40,727 bases of DNA from an uncultured Collinsella sp. (GCA_900757465.1 CAAENY010000013.1:1-40727), one strand, 5' to 3'. Positions 31,708-40,405 are shown, numbered from the stretch's first letter. Numbers and translations: made by a program. Notes: a model not told the origin generated them from the sequence alone.

Positions 31708-33054
31708 ATGATCGATCGCTATACCCGCCCGGAGATGGGACACATCTTCTCCCTCGAGAACAAGTACGCCATTTGGCAGGAAATCGAGGTTCTGGCCTGC
31801 GAGGCCCAGGCGGAGCTCGGCAAGATCGGTATTTCCAGAGACGAGGCCCAGTGGATCCGCGACCATGCCAACTTCGAGAAGGCGAAGGTCGATGAGATCG
31901 AGGAAGTCACGCGCCACGACGTCATTGCCTTCCTGACCAACATGAAGGAATACATCGATGCCGATGTTCCCGAGGGCGACCCTAAGCCCAGCCGCTGGGT
32001 TCACTATGGCATGACCAGCTCCGATCTGGGCGACACGGCTCTGTGCTACCAGCTCACCCAGGCCTGCGACCTGATTATCGAGGACGTCAAGAAGCTCGGC
32101 GAGATTTGCAAGCGTCGCGCCTTTGAGGAGCGCAACACGCTCTGTGCCGGCCGCACTCATGGCATCCACGCCGAGCCGATGACCTTCGGCATGAAGTTTG
32201 GCTCTTGGGCCTGGGAGCTCAAGCGCGATCTGGATCGTCTTGAGGACGCCCGCAAGAATGTTGCCTTCGGTGCTATCTCGGGCGCTGTCGGCACGTACAG
32301 CTCCATCGAGCCGTTCGTCGAGGAGTACGTCTGCGAGCACCTGGGCCTGGTTCACGACCCGCTGTCCACGCAGGTTATCAGCCGCGACCATCACGCCTAT
32401 CTCGCCGGCGTTCTCGCCACCACCGCAGCCACCTGCGAGCGCATCGCTACCGAGGTCCGCAATCTGCAGAAGACTGATACGCTCGAGGCCGAGGAACCGT
32501 TCCGTAAGGGCCAAAAGGGCAGCTCCGCCATGCCGCACAAGCGCAATCCCATCACCATGGAGAAGGTCTGCGGTCTGTCGCGCGTCGTGAAGTCCAACGC
32601 CCAGGTTGCCTTCGATAACGTCGCCCTGTGGCACGAGCGTGACATTTCGCACTCCTCTGCCGAGCGTGTCGCCCAGGCCGATAGCTTCATCGCACTCGAC
32701 CACATGTTCCAGTGCCTCATCCGCGTTATCGACGGCCTGCAGCTGTACCCTGCCCGCATGATGGCCAACCTCAATAAGACCCGCGGCCTCATCTTCTCCT
32801 CCAAGGTGCTGCTCGCCCTCGTCGACACGGGCATCACCCGCGAGGACGCGTACGCCATTGTGCAGGAGAACGCCATGGCAACCTGGCACGAGGTACAGGA
32901 TTGTGTCTCCGGCCCCACCTTTAAGGAACGTCTCGAGGCCGATCCGCGCTGCACCGTCAGCCAGGAGAAGCTCGACGAGATTTTTGATCCGTGGGACTTC
33001 CTCACCCGTATCGACACAGTCTTTGATCGTCTGGAGCAGCTGAGCTTCGAGTAG
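31708..33054 (+). CDS. purB: Adenylosuccinate lyase
   Basis: PurB cleaves SAICAR and adenylosuccinate in purine synthesis, releasing fumarate. ATG at 31708 follows AAGGAG at 7 nt and gives 448 aa; an in-frame start at 31642 has no ribosome binding site. Family motifs are HYGMTSSD (near 100), GRTHGIHAEP (near 150) and the signature SSAMPHKRNP (about 272-281). purC, another purine gene, lies 4 kb downstream in a separate unit. Confidence 0.96.
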   Translation: MIDRYTRPEMGHIFSLENKYAIWQEIEVLACEAQAELGKIGISRDEAQWIRDHANFEKAKVDEIEEVTRHDVIAFLTNMKEYIDADVPEGDPKPSRWVHYGMTSSDLGDTALCYQLTQACDLIIEDVKKLGEICKRRAFEERNTLCAGRTHGIHAEPMTFGMKFGSWAWELKRDLDRLEDARKNVAFGAISGAVGTYSSIEPFVEEYVCEHLGLVHDPLSTQVISRDHHAYLAGVLATTAATCERIATEVRNLQKTDTLEAEEPFRKGQKGSSAMPHKRNPITMEKVCGLSRVVKSNAQVAFDNVALWHERDISHSSAERVAQADSFIALDHMFQCLIRVIDGLQLYPARMMANLNKTRGLIFSSKVLLALVDTGITREDAYAIVQENAMATWHEVQDCVSGPTFKERLEADPRCTVSQEKLDEIFDPWDFLTRIDTVFDRLEQLSFE

Positions 33055-33080
33055 GTTCGGGCATAACGTTAGCTTTTTAG

Positions 33081-33122
33081 GGCGCTTTGCTGGTAATGTG
33101 TGTTGCCGGCAAAGCGCCTCGT
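33081..33122 (+). terminator. Probable terminator after purB
   Basis: A 13-bp stem with one G-T pair (33081-33093 with 33106-33118) and a 12-nt loop; the following T-tail is weak (TCGTTGCATTT). Confidence 0.55.
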
Positions 33123-33182
33123 TGCATTTAGGGAAAGACGGGGATAATAGTCGTCTCGAATAACATTCTGAGAGGGGATCGC

Positions 33183-33446
33183 ATGATTTCGTTTGATTAC
33201 AAGCCTCAGGGCGTGTGTGCTCGCAATATTCACCTTGACCTTTCCGATGACGGCAACAAGGTGATGGGCGTTGAGTTTACCGGCGGCTGCGACGGCAATC
33301 TCAAGGCTATCTCCAAGCTGGTCGAGGGCGTTCCTGCCGATCGCGTAATCGAGGTTCTCGCCGGTAATACCTGCGGTATGAAAAAGACCTCCTGCGCCGA
33401 CCAGCTTACACGCGCTATCGAGGCCGCTCGCGCCGAGATCGCCTAA
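33183..33446 (+). CDS. TSCPD-domain protein (four-Cys family)
   Basis: An 87-aa protein of the small TSCPD family with four conserved Cys (in GVCARN, GGCDGN, NTCGMK and TSCADQL). Related domains occur at the C-terminus of B12-dependent ribonucleotide reductases and probably bind metal; the role of the stand-alone form is not established. GAGAGGGG precedes the ATG. Its stop overlaps the next start by 1 nt. Confidence 0.85.
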   Translation: MISFDYKPQGVCARNIHLDLSDDGNKVMGVEFTGGCDGNLKAISKLVEGVPADRVIEVLAGNTCGMKKTSCADQLTRAIEAARAEIA

Positions 33447-34657
33447 TGGGTATCGCCGATCACATCAAGAACGGAATATCGCGTCGCGGCTTTGTACTCG
33501 GTGGGGCTGCCGCGGGCGCTGCCACGGTGCTTGCCGGATGCTCGAAAAAAACGGGCACCAGCGATGATGCCGCCGGCGAGCCGCAGGTTATCAAGGACGA
33601 TTCAAAGATTGTCTCGATTGTGGATGAGTATGAGGCTGTCGACATCGACCTCGAGCCAGCGGCTTCATGGACATTGCCTCTGGGTACGCTGCTGTACTAC
33701 TGCGACGGCGATTACGCCGCGGCGATGATGGCGCCCGCATCGGCACTGCACGCCAACACACTCGGTGTGCTCAACCTGGGCGATGGCTCGCTTACCACAT
33801 TAATCGAGGATCCTATCGAGGGCACGGGATATGCATTCTACGATGTCCGTGCCGGCGACGGCGTATTCGCGTGGGTTGAGATGAACTTTGCCAATTCATC
33901 GTGGAAACTCTACGCTCAAAATCTGTCGGGCGCTTCGCTCTCTGGCGATGTGGTTGAGCTCGATCGAGGTGGCAAGGACTATGATCCGCCCCTGTTTACG
34001 GCGTTCGGGTCATCAGTCATCTGGTATAAAATGCCTTCGGCAGGCGGCAATAAAACGAGTAGTGATTCGTTTTGCTATCGTCGCTCGCTTGATGAATCCA
34101 AGGCCGAGACAATTTGGAAATCGACGGGCCGCTTTGCATCGGCCCCGCGCGCGAGCGACGGCATTTTGACCATCTCGCCGCGTGTCCGCAACGACGAGGG
34201 CGTCTACTACGGCATAACGGCAATCGATCTGACCGACGGCAACAACACCAAGCGTGCCCAGCTGGTCCTCCCTTCGTCAGTTTCGCCTTTCGAGGCCGTA
34301 TATATGGGCGATACCTTCGTGTTTTCTATCGAGGCGACCTATAGTGGCGTGGGCAGCCTGGGCAACATGGGCACGTATATCGGTAATGAGGGGGGGCCGT
34401 ACCTCTTCCTGTCACGCGAGCCGCTCGCATGTGCGGCTGGCAAGAAGAATAAATACCTTGTTAAGGTGCAGGCGTCGCATTTCCTGATCGACACCTCTGC
34501 CAAGACCTATGGCTCGCTGCTGTCGCCCGACCGCGCTTTGGAGTATGGCGATTATCCAGCTACGGCGGGAAAATCGGACTCATTCCTTACGTACGCCACG
34601 GTGCGCAACAGCCAAGGTATACCCGAGACGGTCACCGCACGCCTATTCTCTCTTTAA
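33446..34657 (+). CDS. Tat-type lipoprotein of unknown function
   Basis: A 403-aa exported protein. The N-terminus has a twin-arginine motif SRRGFVLGG (R13, R14), a hydrophobic stretch and a lipobox LAGC (C32), so it should be a Tat-exported lipoprotein. The rest is rich in beta strands and aromatic residues and may form a propeller-like fold, but I recognise no catalytic motif. It is translationally linked to the TSCPD gene (TAATG) and precedes a two-component system after a 153-bp gap, so a sensing partnership is only a guess. Confidence 0.75.
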   Translation: MGIADHIKNGISRRGFVLGGAAAGAATVLAGCSKKTGTSDDAAGEPQVIKDDSKIVSIVDEYEAVDIDLEPAASWTLPLGTLLYYCDGDYAAAMMAPASALHANTLGVLNLGDGSLTTLIEDPIEGTGYAFYDVRAGDGVFAWVEMNFANSSWKLYAQNLSGASLSGDVVELDRGGKDYDPPLFTAFGSSVIWYKMPSAGGNKTSSDSFCYRRSLDESKAETIWKSTGRFASAPRASDGILTISPRVRNDEGVYYGITAIDLTDGNNTKRAQLVLPSSVSPFEAVYMGDTFVFSIEATYSGVGSLGNMGTYIGNEGGPYLFLSREPLACAAGKKNKYLVKVQASHFLIDTSAKTYGSLLSPDRALEYGDYPATAGKSDSFLTYATVRNSQGIPETVTARLFSL

Positions 34658-34716
34658 GCTTAGAGGGGTTAAAAAGGCGCCAACAGGGGAATAAACGCGT
34701 TGTAATTGTGAGTACC

Positions 34717-34755
34717 GCCCGCCGAGCTGCCGCGTCATAGCGGCATCCGGCGGGC
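34717..34755 (+). terminator. Strong hairpin between lipoprotein and regulator genes
   Basis: Two stacked stems (34717-34724 with 34748-34755, and 34728-34733 with 34740-34745) with a 6-nt loop. No T-run follows, so termination is uncertain; TTAAAAT just downstream could be a -10 box for the next gene. Confidence 0.4.
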
Positions 34756-34810
34756 TCAGGTGCGTTAAAATGGGCTTGTTCTTAGCTAATTGAGACAGGG
34801 GGGCCGTGTT

Positions 34811-35533
34811 ATGGCTTCAGATGCAAAAAAGATTCTGCTGGTCGAGGATGAGAAGGCAATCCGTGACGCCGTCGCTGCCTATCTCGAGCGCGAAGGCTAC
34901 TGGGTTGTGGGCGTCGGCGACGGCCAGTCCGCGATCGAGGAGTTCGAGAAGCATCAGTTCGACCTGGTCGTGCTCGACCTTATGCTCCCCAAGATCCCCG
35001 GCGAGCGCGTTTGCCGCACCATTCGCGATACCTCGGATGTCCCCATCATCATGCTGACGGCTAAGGGCGAGATCGAGGACCGTATTATCGGTCTTGAGCT
35101 CGGCGCCGACGACTATCTGATTAAGCCGTTCTCGCCGCGCGAACTCGTCGCCCGCGTTCGCGCTCTGTTCCGCCGTGCCCATCAGGCCGACGAGCCCGCC
35201 GTCGAGGTACTCGACTTCGGCGATCTGGTCATCGATATCTCGGGCCACAAGATCTTGGTCGAGGGCAAGGAAGTCGATCTGACGGCTTCCGAGTTCAAGC
35301 TGCTCACCACGCTCGCCCGCCATCCCGGTCGTGTGTATAACCGCATGGAGCTGGTCGAGAAAGTGCTCGGGTACGACTTTGAGGGTTACGAGCGCACCAT
35401 CGACAGCCACGTGAAGAATCTTCGCGCCAAGCTGGGCGACGACCCCAAGAAGCCCAAGTGGCTCTACACCGTCCATGGTGTCGGCTATCGCTTCGAGGCT
35501 CCGACCAAGACCGATAAGTCGGACGAGAAATAG
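34811..35533 (+). CDS. OmpR/PhoB-family response regulator
   Basis: A 240-aa DNA-binding response regulator. The receiver domain has the acidic pair E12/D13, phospho-acceptor D56 (VVLDLMLP), T83 and K105 (LIKPFSPRE). The C-terminal winged helix (about 135-232) has LTASEFKLL, the recognition-helix region YERTIDSHVKNLRAKL and the typical end VHGVGYRF. ATG at 34811 was chosen because the upstream TTG at 34790 precedes the purine-rich stretch. The partner kinase follows after 11 nt. Confidence 0.93.
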   Translation: MASDAKKILLVEDEKAIRDAVAAYLEREGYWVVGVGDGQSAIEEFEKHQFDLVVLDLMLPKIPGERVCRTIRDTSDVPIIMLTAKGEIEDRIIGLELGADDYLIKPFSPRELVARVRALFRRAHQADEPAVEVLDFGDLVIDISGHKILVEGKEVDLTASEFKLLTTLARHPGRVYNRMELVEKVLGYDFEGYERTIDSHVKNLRAKLGDDPKKPKWLYTVHGVGYRFEAPTKTDKSDEK

Positions 35534-35544
35534 GGAAATCACAT

Positions 35545-37110
35545 ATGACACCTGCGCGCTTTGAAATCGGACAAAAGCACAAGCAGGAGAGCGAGGCGGG
35601 TTCCAAGGCTAGTTGGAACACGCCTCGTTCCGATTCACGGCCAACGATGAGCTATCCCTCGCGCATGGCACTTGCTTTTGCTCTGACATCGCTCATGACG
35701 GTATTGGTGCTGGTGGGCGTTGTCTCTGTTGTGTGGGGCACGGTCTTTTCGGATTACACGCGCTCCAATATCGTCGAAATCGCAAATTCCGCTGCCGAGA
35801 AGTTGGCAACCTCATATGAGGAAAATGGCTCTTGGACCGCGGGAGAACTGCGCACGGTCGCAACGTCGAGTTTGGTTTCCGACGATTTGGGCATGCAGGT
35901 CGTCAATAAAAAGGGCGTGATCGTTTATGACGATTCCTGGCCCTCGGCAAGCGCCACCGCCGATGTACGCGAAAACCAGGCTACGACCGACGACACGAGG
36001 GGCAAGAGGGCATCGCATAGCCCGGTCTCGTCTGCTCCAACCGACTCCGATAGCGTTGCTAACGTCGAGATTGTAACGTCTTCCGGCGAGCATGTCGGAC
36101 AGGTAAAGCTGTGGGCCATCGGCTCCGACGCTCTGCTCACCAAGGCGGACTCTGCGTTTAGGGAGAAGACCTTTAACGCCATGGCCCTCGCCGCGGTTGT
36201 TGCAATCTGCATTTCGGTCGTTATCGGATCGCTCGTGTCGCGCATGCTCACCAAGCCGATTCATCGTATCACCAGTACCGCAAAGCAAATCCGTGACGGC
36301 GACCTGTCGGCTCGCACGGGACTGCGCGGTGATGACGAGATCGATCAGCTGGGTGAGACCTTCGATGAGATGGCCACTTCGCTCGAGAAGGATATGAAAC
36401 ACGAGAAGCGCCTGACCTCAGACGTTGCACACGAGCTTCGCACGCCGCTTATGGCCATGCTCGCAACGGTCGAGGCCATGCAGGATGGCGTATATCCTAC
36501 CGACGATGAGCATTTGGAGACCGTTGCTTCCGAGACGCGTCGTCTGGCTCGTCTGGTGCAGCAGATGCTCGACCTGTCGCGCATGGAAAACAGCACGGCT
36601 CCGCTCAACCTTGAGCCGGTGGACATGGTTCCTTTCGTGCGATCGATTGTGAACGGCCAGGAGCGTCTGTTTGCCGACCGTGACCTTCGTCTTCGCTTTG
36701 CAGATGAAACCCAGGGGCACGACGATGTCGTCGAGGCCGATCCCGATATGATCACGCAATGCGTCATCAACCTCATGAGCAACGCCATGCGCTACACCCC
36801 CGAGGGCGGTTGGGTCGTGGTGTCGGTGCTCAGTGACCGCAAGCATGTCAGTATTGCCGTTTCGGATACCGGTATCGGTATTGCCAAGGACGATCTGTCG
36901 CGCATCTTCGGTCGTTTTTGGCGTGCCGACGCCAGCCGCGCCCGCGAAGCTGGCGGCCTGGGCGTTGGCCTCGCCGTAACTAAACAGATTGTCGAGCGTC
37001 ATCACGGCTACATATCCGTGGAGTCGGAGCTTGGAAAGGGTACGACTTTTACGATTCATCTGCCTCGCGAGCACACGGCGGACGCAGCATCTACTACAAT
37101 GGAGCACTAG
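35545..37110 (+). CDS. Sensor histidine kinase
   Basis: A 521-aa kinase. A polar N-terminal 40 residues precedes membrane helix 1 (about 41-66), an extracytoplasmic sensor region with a Ser/Thr/Asp-rich disordered part (about 135-175), membrane helix 2 (211-232), HAMP (233-285), the phospho-acceptor H296 in SDVAHELRTPL, and the HATPase domain with N-box (NLMSNAMRYTPEGG), DTGIGIAKDD, FGRFWRADASRA and GGLGVGLAV. It forms a two-component system with the preceding regulator. The signal is unknown. Confidence 0.93.
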   Translation: MTPARFEIGQKHKQESEAGSKASWNTPRSDSRPTMSYPSRMALAFALTSLMTVLVLVGVVSVVWGTVFSDYTRSNIVEIANSAAEKLATSYEENGSWTAGELRTVATSSLVSDDLGMQVVNKKGVIVYDDSWPSASATADVRENQATTDDTRGKRASHSPVSSAPTDSDSVANVEIVTSSGEHVGQVKLWAIGSDALLTKADSAFREKTFNAMALAAVVAICISVVIGSLVSRMLTKPIHRITSTAKQIRDGDLSARTGLRGDDEIDQLGETFDEMATSLEKDMKHEKRLTSDVAHELRTPLMAMLATVEAMQDGVYPTDDEHLETVASETRRLARLVQQMLDLSRMENSTAPLNLEPVDMVPFVRSIVNGQERLFADRDLRLRFADETQGHDDVVEADPDMITQCVINLMSNAMRYTPEGGWVVVSVLSDRKHVSIAVSDTGIGIAKDDLSRIFGRFWRADASRAREAGGLGVGLAVTKQIVERHHGYISVESELGKGTTFTIHLPREHTADAASTTMEH

Positions 37111-37219
37111 CTTTTCGCTACTCGGTGAAGGAGGGGTTTCGTCCCTGCCGCTCCGAGTTTGCGAAAACATGCGGGGAAGAACCCGCATTACTGTCGTATT
37201 TTGGTAAGGAGTGACTCAC

Positions 37220-38107
37220 GTGACAACGATGGAGCGTCGTCCGGATTCCCGTGGCAAGGTTCGTGATATCTATGATGCCGGTGAAAACCTGCTGATGGTC
37301 GCCACCGACCGCATTTCTGCGTTCGACTTCATTCTTCCCGACGAGATTCCGTTTAAGGGAGAGGTGCTCAACCGCATCTCGGCATTCTGGTTCGATAAGT
37401 TTGCCGACATCGTTCCCAACCATCTCGTCTCCATCGACCCGGCGGATTTCCCCGAGGAGTTTGCCGAGTATCGTGACTACCTCGCAGGCCGCGCCATGCT
37501 GGTCAAGAAGGCCCAGACGATTCCTATCGAGTGCATCGTCCGCGGCTATCTGACCGGTTCGGGCAAGAAGACCTATGACGAGAACGGCACCGTCTGCGGC
37601 ATTCAGCTGCCTGAGGGTCTGACCGAGGCCTCCAAGCTTCCCGAGCCGCTGTTCACGCCGTCCACGAAGGCCGAGATCGGCGACCACGACGAGAACATCT
37701 CGTTCGAGCGTTGCTGCGAGATCGTGGGAGAGGACATCGCCACGCAGATTCGCGACCTTTCCCTCAAGATCTACAAGGCCGCTGCCGAGTATGCCGCGAC
37801 TCGAGGCATCATCATCGCCGACACCAAGTTCGAGTTCGGTGTCATCGATGGCAAGGTTACGCTGATCGACGAGTGCCTCACGCCCGACTCCAGCCGTTTC
37901 TGGCCTGCCGCCAGCTACGAGGAGGGCAAGATCCAGCCTAGCTACGACAAGCAATTCGTCCGCAATTGGCTCAAGGCCAACTGGGATATGACGGGGGAGA
38001 CCCCGCACCTGCCCGCCGAGGTCATCGATGGCACGTCCGAGCGCTATCGCGAGGCCTTCCAGATCATCACGGGCTCCCAGTTCACAAGCATGAAGGAGAA
38101 CGCATAA
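37220..38107 (+). CDS. purC: Phosphoribosylaminoimidazole-succinocarboxamide synthase
   Basis: PurC joins CAIR and aspartate using ATP in purine synthesis. GTG at 37220 follows AAGGAG at 8 nt and gives 295 aa; GTG at 37211 overlaps the ribosome binding site. Family segments are SRGKVRDIYD, TDRISAFD, VRGYLTGSG, DTKFEFG and LIDECLTPDSSRFW. A hairpin (37169-37175 with 37182-37188) lies in the leader, with no known riboswitch consensus visible. A membrane-protein gene starts right at its stop. Confidence 0.95.
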   Translation: MTTMERRPDSRGKVRDIYDAGENLLMVATDRISAFDFILPDEIPFKGEVLNRISAFWFDKFADIVPNHLVSIDPADFPEEFAEYRDYLAGRAMLVKKAQTIPIECIVRGYLTGSGKKTYDENGTVCGIQLPEGLTEASKLPEPLFTPSTKAEIGDHDENISFERCCEIVGEDIATQIRDLSLKIYKAAAEYAATRGIIIADTKFEFGVIDGKVTLIDECLTPDSSRFWPAASYEEGKIQPSYDKQFVRNWLKANWDMTGETPHLPAEVIDGTSERYREAFQIITGSQFTSMKENA

Positions 38108-38683
38108 GTGAGTACCCGTAGCGCCACGAACAAGCGCACGCAATCCCACGAAGTTACCGGGGTTGCGCGCAAGTCTGCCGCATCTGCTAAGCCCGCCCGC
38201 CAAGCAGCGAGCTCCGTTCGCGTCGTGCCGGCTTCGTCTAAGGCACGCCGCAAAGAGCTCGAGAAGGGCGAGAACCTCGAGGGCCTCTCTAAAGAGGAGA
38301 AGCGCGCCCGCAAGGCTAAGCAGCGCGCCAAGGAGGACCGCATCTATACGGTGTCGAATATCCTCCTCAAGCAGGACGAGGACTACACCAAGCGCCGTCG
38401 CATCTGGTGGATTGTGCTCGCCATTGGCATGGTGCTCGTCGTGGCAATTTGGGCCTCGCTGTACTTCGCTCCCGCTGGCATGGTGTCCAGCCCCGTCCAG
38501 ATGGTCGGCATTGTTTTGTCCTACGTCATCATTTTGGGCGACTTTATCTACGATTTCGCTCGTATTCGTCCCTTGCGCAACATGTACCGCGCGCAGGCCG
38601 AGGGCATGTCCGACAATAAGCTCAACGCTCTTATCGAGCGCTCGGCTGCCGAGGAGGACAAGAAGGACTCCAAGAAGAAGTAG
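38108..38683 (+). CDS. Two-pass membrane protein of unknown function
   Basis: A 191-aa protein with a GTG start immediately after the purC TAA. The first 90 residues are very basic and Ala/Ser-rich, probably disordered and cytosolic; two membrane helices follow (about 98-119 and 129-150). The C-terminal tail is charged and ends KKDSKKK. I know no function. Coupling to purC is by position only. Confidence 0.75.
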   Translation: MSTRSATNKRTQSHEVTGVARKSAASAKPARQAASSVRVVPASSKARRKELEKGENLEGLSKEEKRARKAKQRAKEDRIYTVSNILLKQDEDYTKRRRIWWIVLAIGMVLVVAIWASLYFAPAGMVSSPVQMVGIVLSYVIILGDFIYDFARIRPLRNMYRAQAEGMSDNKLNALIERSAAEEDKKDSKKK

Positions 38684-38713
38684 CGTTTGTATCCATACAT
38701 ATCGCTAAGATAT

Positions 38714-38744
38714 AAGGCGCGTCGTTTTTGCGGCGCGCCTTTTT
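38714..38744 (+). terminator. Terminator after the purC unit
   Basis: An 11-bp stem with one G-T pair (38714-38724 with 38731-38741), a 6-nt loop, and T at 38740-38744. Confidence 0.85.
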
Positions 38745-38772
38745 ACTGTTCTATAGATAGATGGAGTGGCAC

Positions 38773-40053
38773 ATGATTCGAGCTGCCCTGACGGTCGAAG
38801 AAGCTCTGGAGGGCATGAAGGCCCTGGAGCCCAAGATTAAAAACTACGCGCGCCTGGTCGTCCGCAAGGGCGTAAACGTCAAGCCCGGCCAGGAGGTCGT
38901 CGTTCAGTCTCCGGTCGAGTGCGCGCCGTTTGCGCGCGTGGTGGTCGCGGAGGCCTATGCTGCCGGCGCCGGCCACGTGACGGTCATTTGGGCCGATGAT
39001 GTCGTGACGAGGCTCACGTACGAGCATGTCGAGAAAAGCTATTTTGAGCAGACACCTGAGTGGAAGCGCATGCAGCTGGATTCCTTGGCCCAGGATGGTG
39101 CCTGCTTTATCTTTATTGAGGGTGCGGATCCTGCGGCCCTCAAGGGCATCGATCCAGCCAAGCCGGCCGCGGCATCAAAGGCGAGGAATACGCAGTGCAA
39201 AGTTTTCCGCCGTGGACTGGATTACAACATCAATCCGTGGTGCATCGCCGGCGCTCCGGTCGTGGCTTGGGCGCACGAGGTGTTCCCGGGAGACGCCGAT
39301 GAGGTTGCAATCTATAAGCTGTGGAATGCGATTCTGCACACCGCTCGTGCCGATGGCCAGGACCCGGAGAGCGACTGGGAGCTTCATGACACGGCATTCG
39401 AAAAGAACCTGCGTTTCCTGAACGACAATCGTTTTGACCGCCTACATTACACCGCGGCAAATGGAACCGATCTGACGGTTGGCATGACGAAGGGTCACGA
39501 GTGGGCCGGCGGCAAGGGTAAGACGCCCGATGGACACCCCTTCTTCCCCAACATCCCCACCGAGGAGGTCTTCACCTCGCCTGATCGTATGCGTGCCGAC
39601 GGTATCGTGTACTCGGCCATGCCGCTCATCCACCACGGCAATAAAGTCGACGATTTTTGGATTAAGTTCGAGGGCGGCCGCGTGGTGGACTACGACGCCC
39701 GCGTGGGCAGGGCAACGCTCGCAAGTATCATCGATACTGACGAGGGCGCTGCTCACCTGGGAGAGGTCGCGCTCATTTCCAAGAACACGCCGATCCGCGA
39801 AAGTGGTGTTCTGTTCTACGATACGCTCTATGACGAGAACGCTAGCTGCCATCTCGCGCTAGGTGTCGGTTTCCCCGAATGCATCGAGGGTGGGTATGAC
39901 ATGTCCAAGGAGGAGCTTCTGGAGCATGGCGTTAACGTCTCGAGCACGCACGTCGATTTTATGATCGGCACGGACGACATCGATATTGCGGGCATTACGC
40001 CTGATGGACGTGAAGTTGTGATTTTCCAGAACGGCCAATGGAGTTGGGAATAG
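38773..40053 (+). CDS. M29-family (thermophilic-type) metalloaminopeptidase
   Basis: A 426-aa aminopeptidase of the AmpS/PepS (M29) family, which removes N-terminal residues in the cytosol using two metal ions. ATG at 38773 has GGAG at 6 nt; ATG at 38761 precedes that site. Metal-site segments are present: PTEEVFTSPD (near 262), the glycine-rich EVALISKNTPI region, ENASCHLALG (near 356) and HVDFMIGT (near 393). No signal peptide is seen. It stands alone between a terminator and the tRNA-Lys promoter. Confidence 0.92.
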   Translation: MIRAALTVEEALEGMKALEPKIKNYARLVVRKGVNVKPGQEVVVQSPVECAPFARVVVAEAYAAGAGHVTVIWADDVVTRLTYEHVEKSYFEQTPEWKRMQLDSLAQDGACFIFIEGADPAALKGIDPAKPAAASKARNTQCKVFRRGLDYNINPWCIAGAPVVAWAHEVFPGDADEVAIYKLWNAILHTARADGQDPESDWELHDTAFEKNLRFLNDNRFDRLHYTAANGTDLTVGMTKGHEWAGGKGKTPDGHPFFPNIPTEEVFTSPDRMRADGIVYSAMPLIHHGNKVDDFWIKFEGGRVVDYDARVGRATLASIIDTDEGAAHLGEVALISKNTPIRESGVLFYDTLYDENASCHLALGVGFPECIEGGYDMSKEELLEHGVNVSSTHVDFMIGTDDIDIAGITPDGREVVIFQNGQWSWE

Positions 40054-40072
40054 TCCCAGACCGTGGTACAAT
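40044..40072 (+). promoter_or_regulatory. tRNA-Lys promoter
   Basis: TTGGGA (40044-40049) and TACAAT (40067-40072) are 17 bp apart, 9 bp before the tRNA; the -35 lies inside the aminopeptidase gene end. Confidence 0.65.
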
Positions 40073-40081
40073 GCCACCCGC

Positions 40082-40154
40082 GGGCCGTTAGCTCAGCTGG
40101 CAGAGCAGGGGACTTTTAATCCCAAGGTCCAGGGTTCGAACCCCTGACGGCCCA
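40082..40154 (+). tRNA. tRNA-Lys (anticodon TTT)
   Basis: A 7-bp acceptor stem (40082-40088 with 40147-40153), discriminator A, D-arm GCTC/GAGC, and an anticodon loop CTTTTAA giving TTT. The next bases are CCC, so CCA is not encoded, unlike the tRNA-Gly here. Its last 17 bases recur 179 bp downstream. Confidence 0.95.
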
Positions 40155-40226
40155 CCCAAAGATTGTTGAGGCGGTCAACTTCGGTTGGCCGTCTTTTTTG
40201 TCGCCCTTTCATGGGTTCGAACCCGT
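40138..40226 (+). repeat. 89-bp direct repeat, copy 1 (tRNA-Lys tail plus terminator)
   Basis: Starts with GAACCCCTGACGGCCCA (tRNA 3' end), includes the terminator and a T-arm-like palindrome GGGTTCGAACCC (40213-40224). It matches copy 2 with three mismatches. Confidence 0.9.
40170..40199 (+). terminator. Terminator of tRNA-Lys
   Basis: A 10-bp stem with two G-T pairs (40170-40179 with 40184-40193), a TTCG tetraloop and six T. Confidence 0.9.
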
Positions 40227-40316
40227 CGGGGCGCGGAGCTGAGTAAACGCGTGAGCGTTTGCCAGCGCAGCGCGCAAGGCGCGAAAGCGCCGCAGCGGCC
40301 GCCTGCGGAGCAGGCT
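40227..40316 (+). repeat. Hairpin-rich spacer between the tRNA-Lys tail repeats
   Basis: Three hairpins with tight loops: 40245-40260 (6-bp stem, GTGA loop), 40278-40291 (5-bp stem, GAAA loop) and 40301-40315 (6-bp stem, GGA loop). The first part aligns with 31223-31274 of the tRNA-Gly locus. Confidence 0.75.
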
Positions 40317-40405
40317 GAACCCCTGACGGCCCACCCAAAGATTGCCGAGACGGTCAACTTCGGTTGGCCGTCTTTTTTGTCGCCCTTTCATGGGTTCGAA
40401 CCCGT
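40317..40405 (+). repeat. 89-bp direct repeat, copy 2
   Basis: A second copy 179 bp after the first: the tRNA-Lys 3' end (40317-40333), a terminator hairpin and GGGTTCGAACCC (40392-40403). Confidence 0.9.
40349..40378 (+). terminator. Second terminator, inside repeat copy 2
   Basis: A 10-bp stem (40349-40358 with 40363-40372), TTCG loop and six T. One of the G-T pairs of copy 1 is an A-T pair here. Confidence 0.85.

Noticed and set aside
37111..37219. Purine riboswitch or terminator before purC
   Set aside because: There is a short hairpin at 37169-37188 but no purine-aptamer three-way junction and no T-run.
31079..40405. Integrated prophage or conjugative element at the tRNA genes
   Set aside because: No integrase, phage or transfer gene occurs; the genes between the two tRNAs are ordinary metabolic and regulatory genes.
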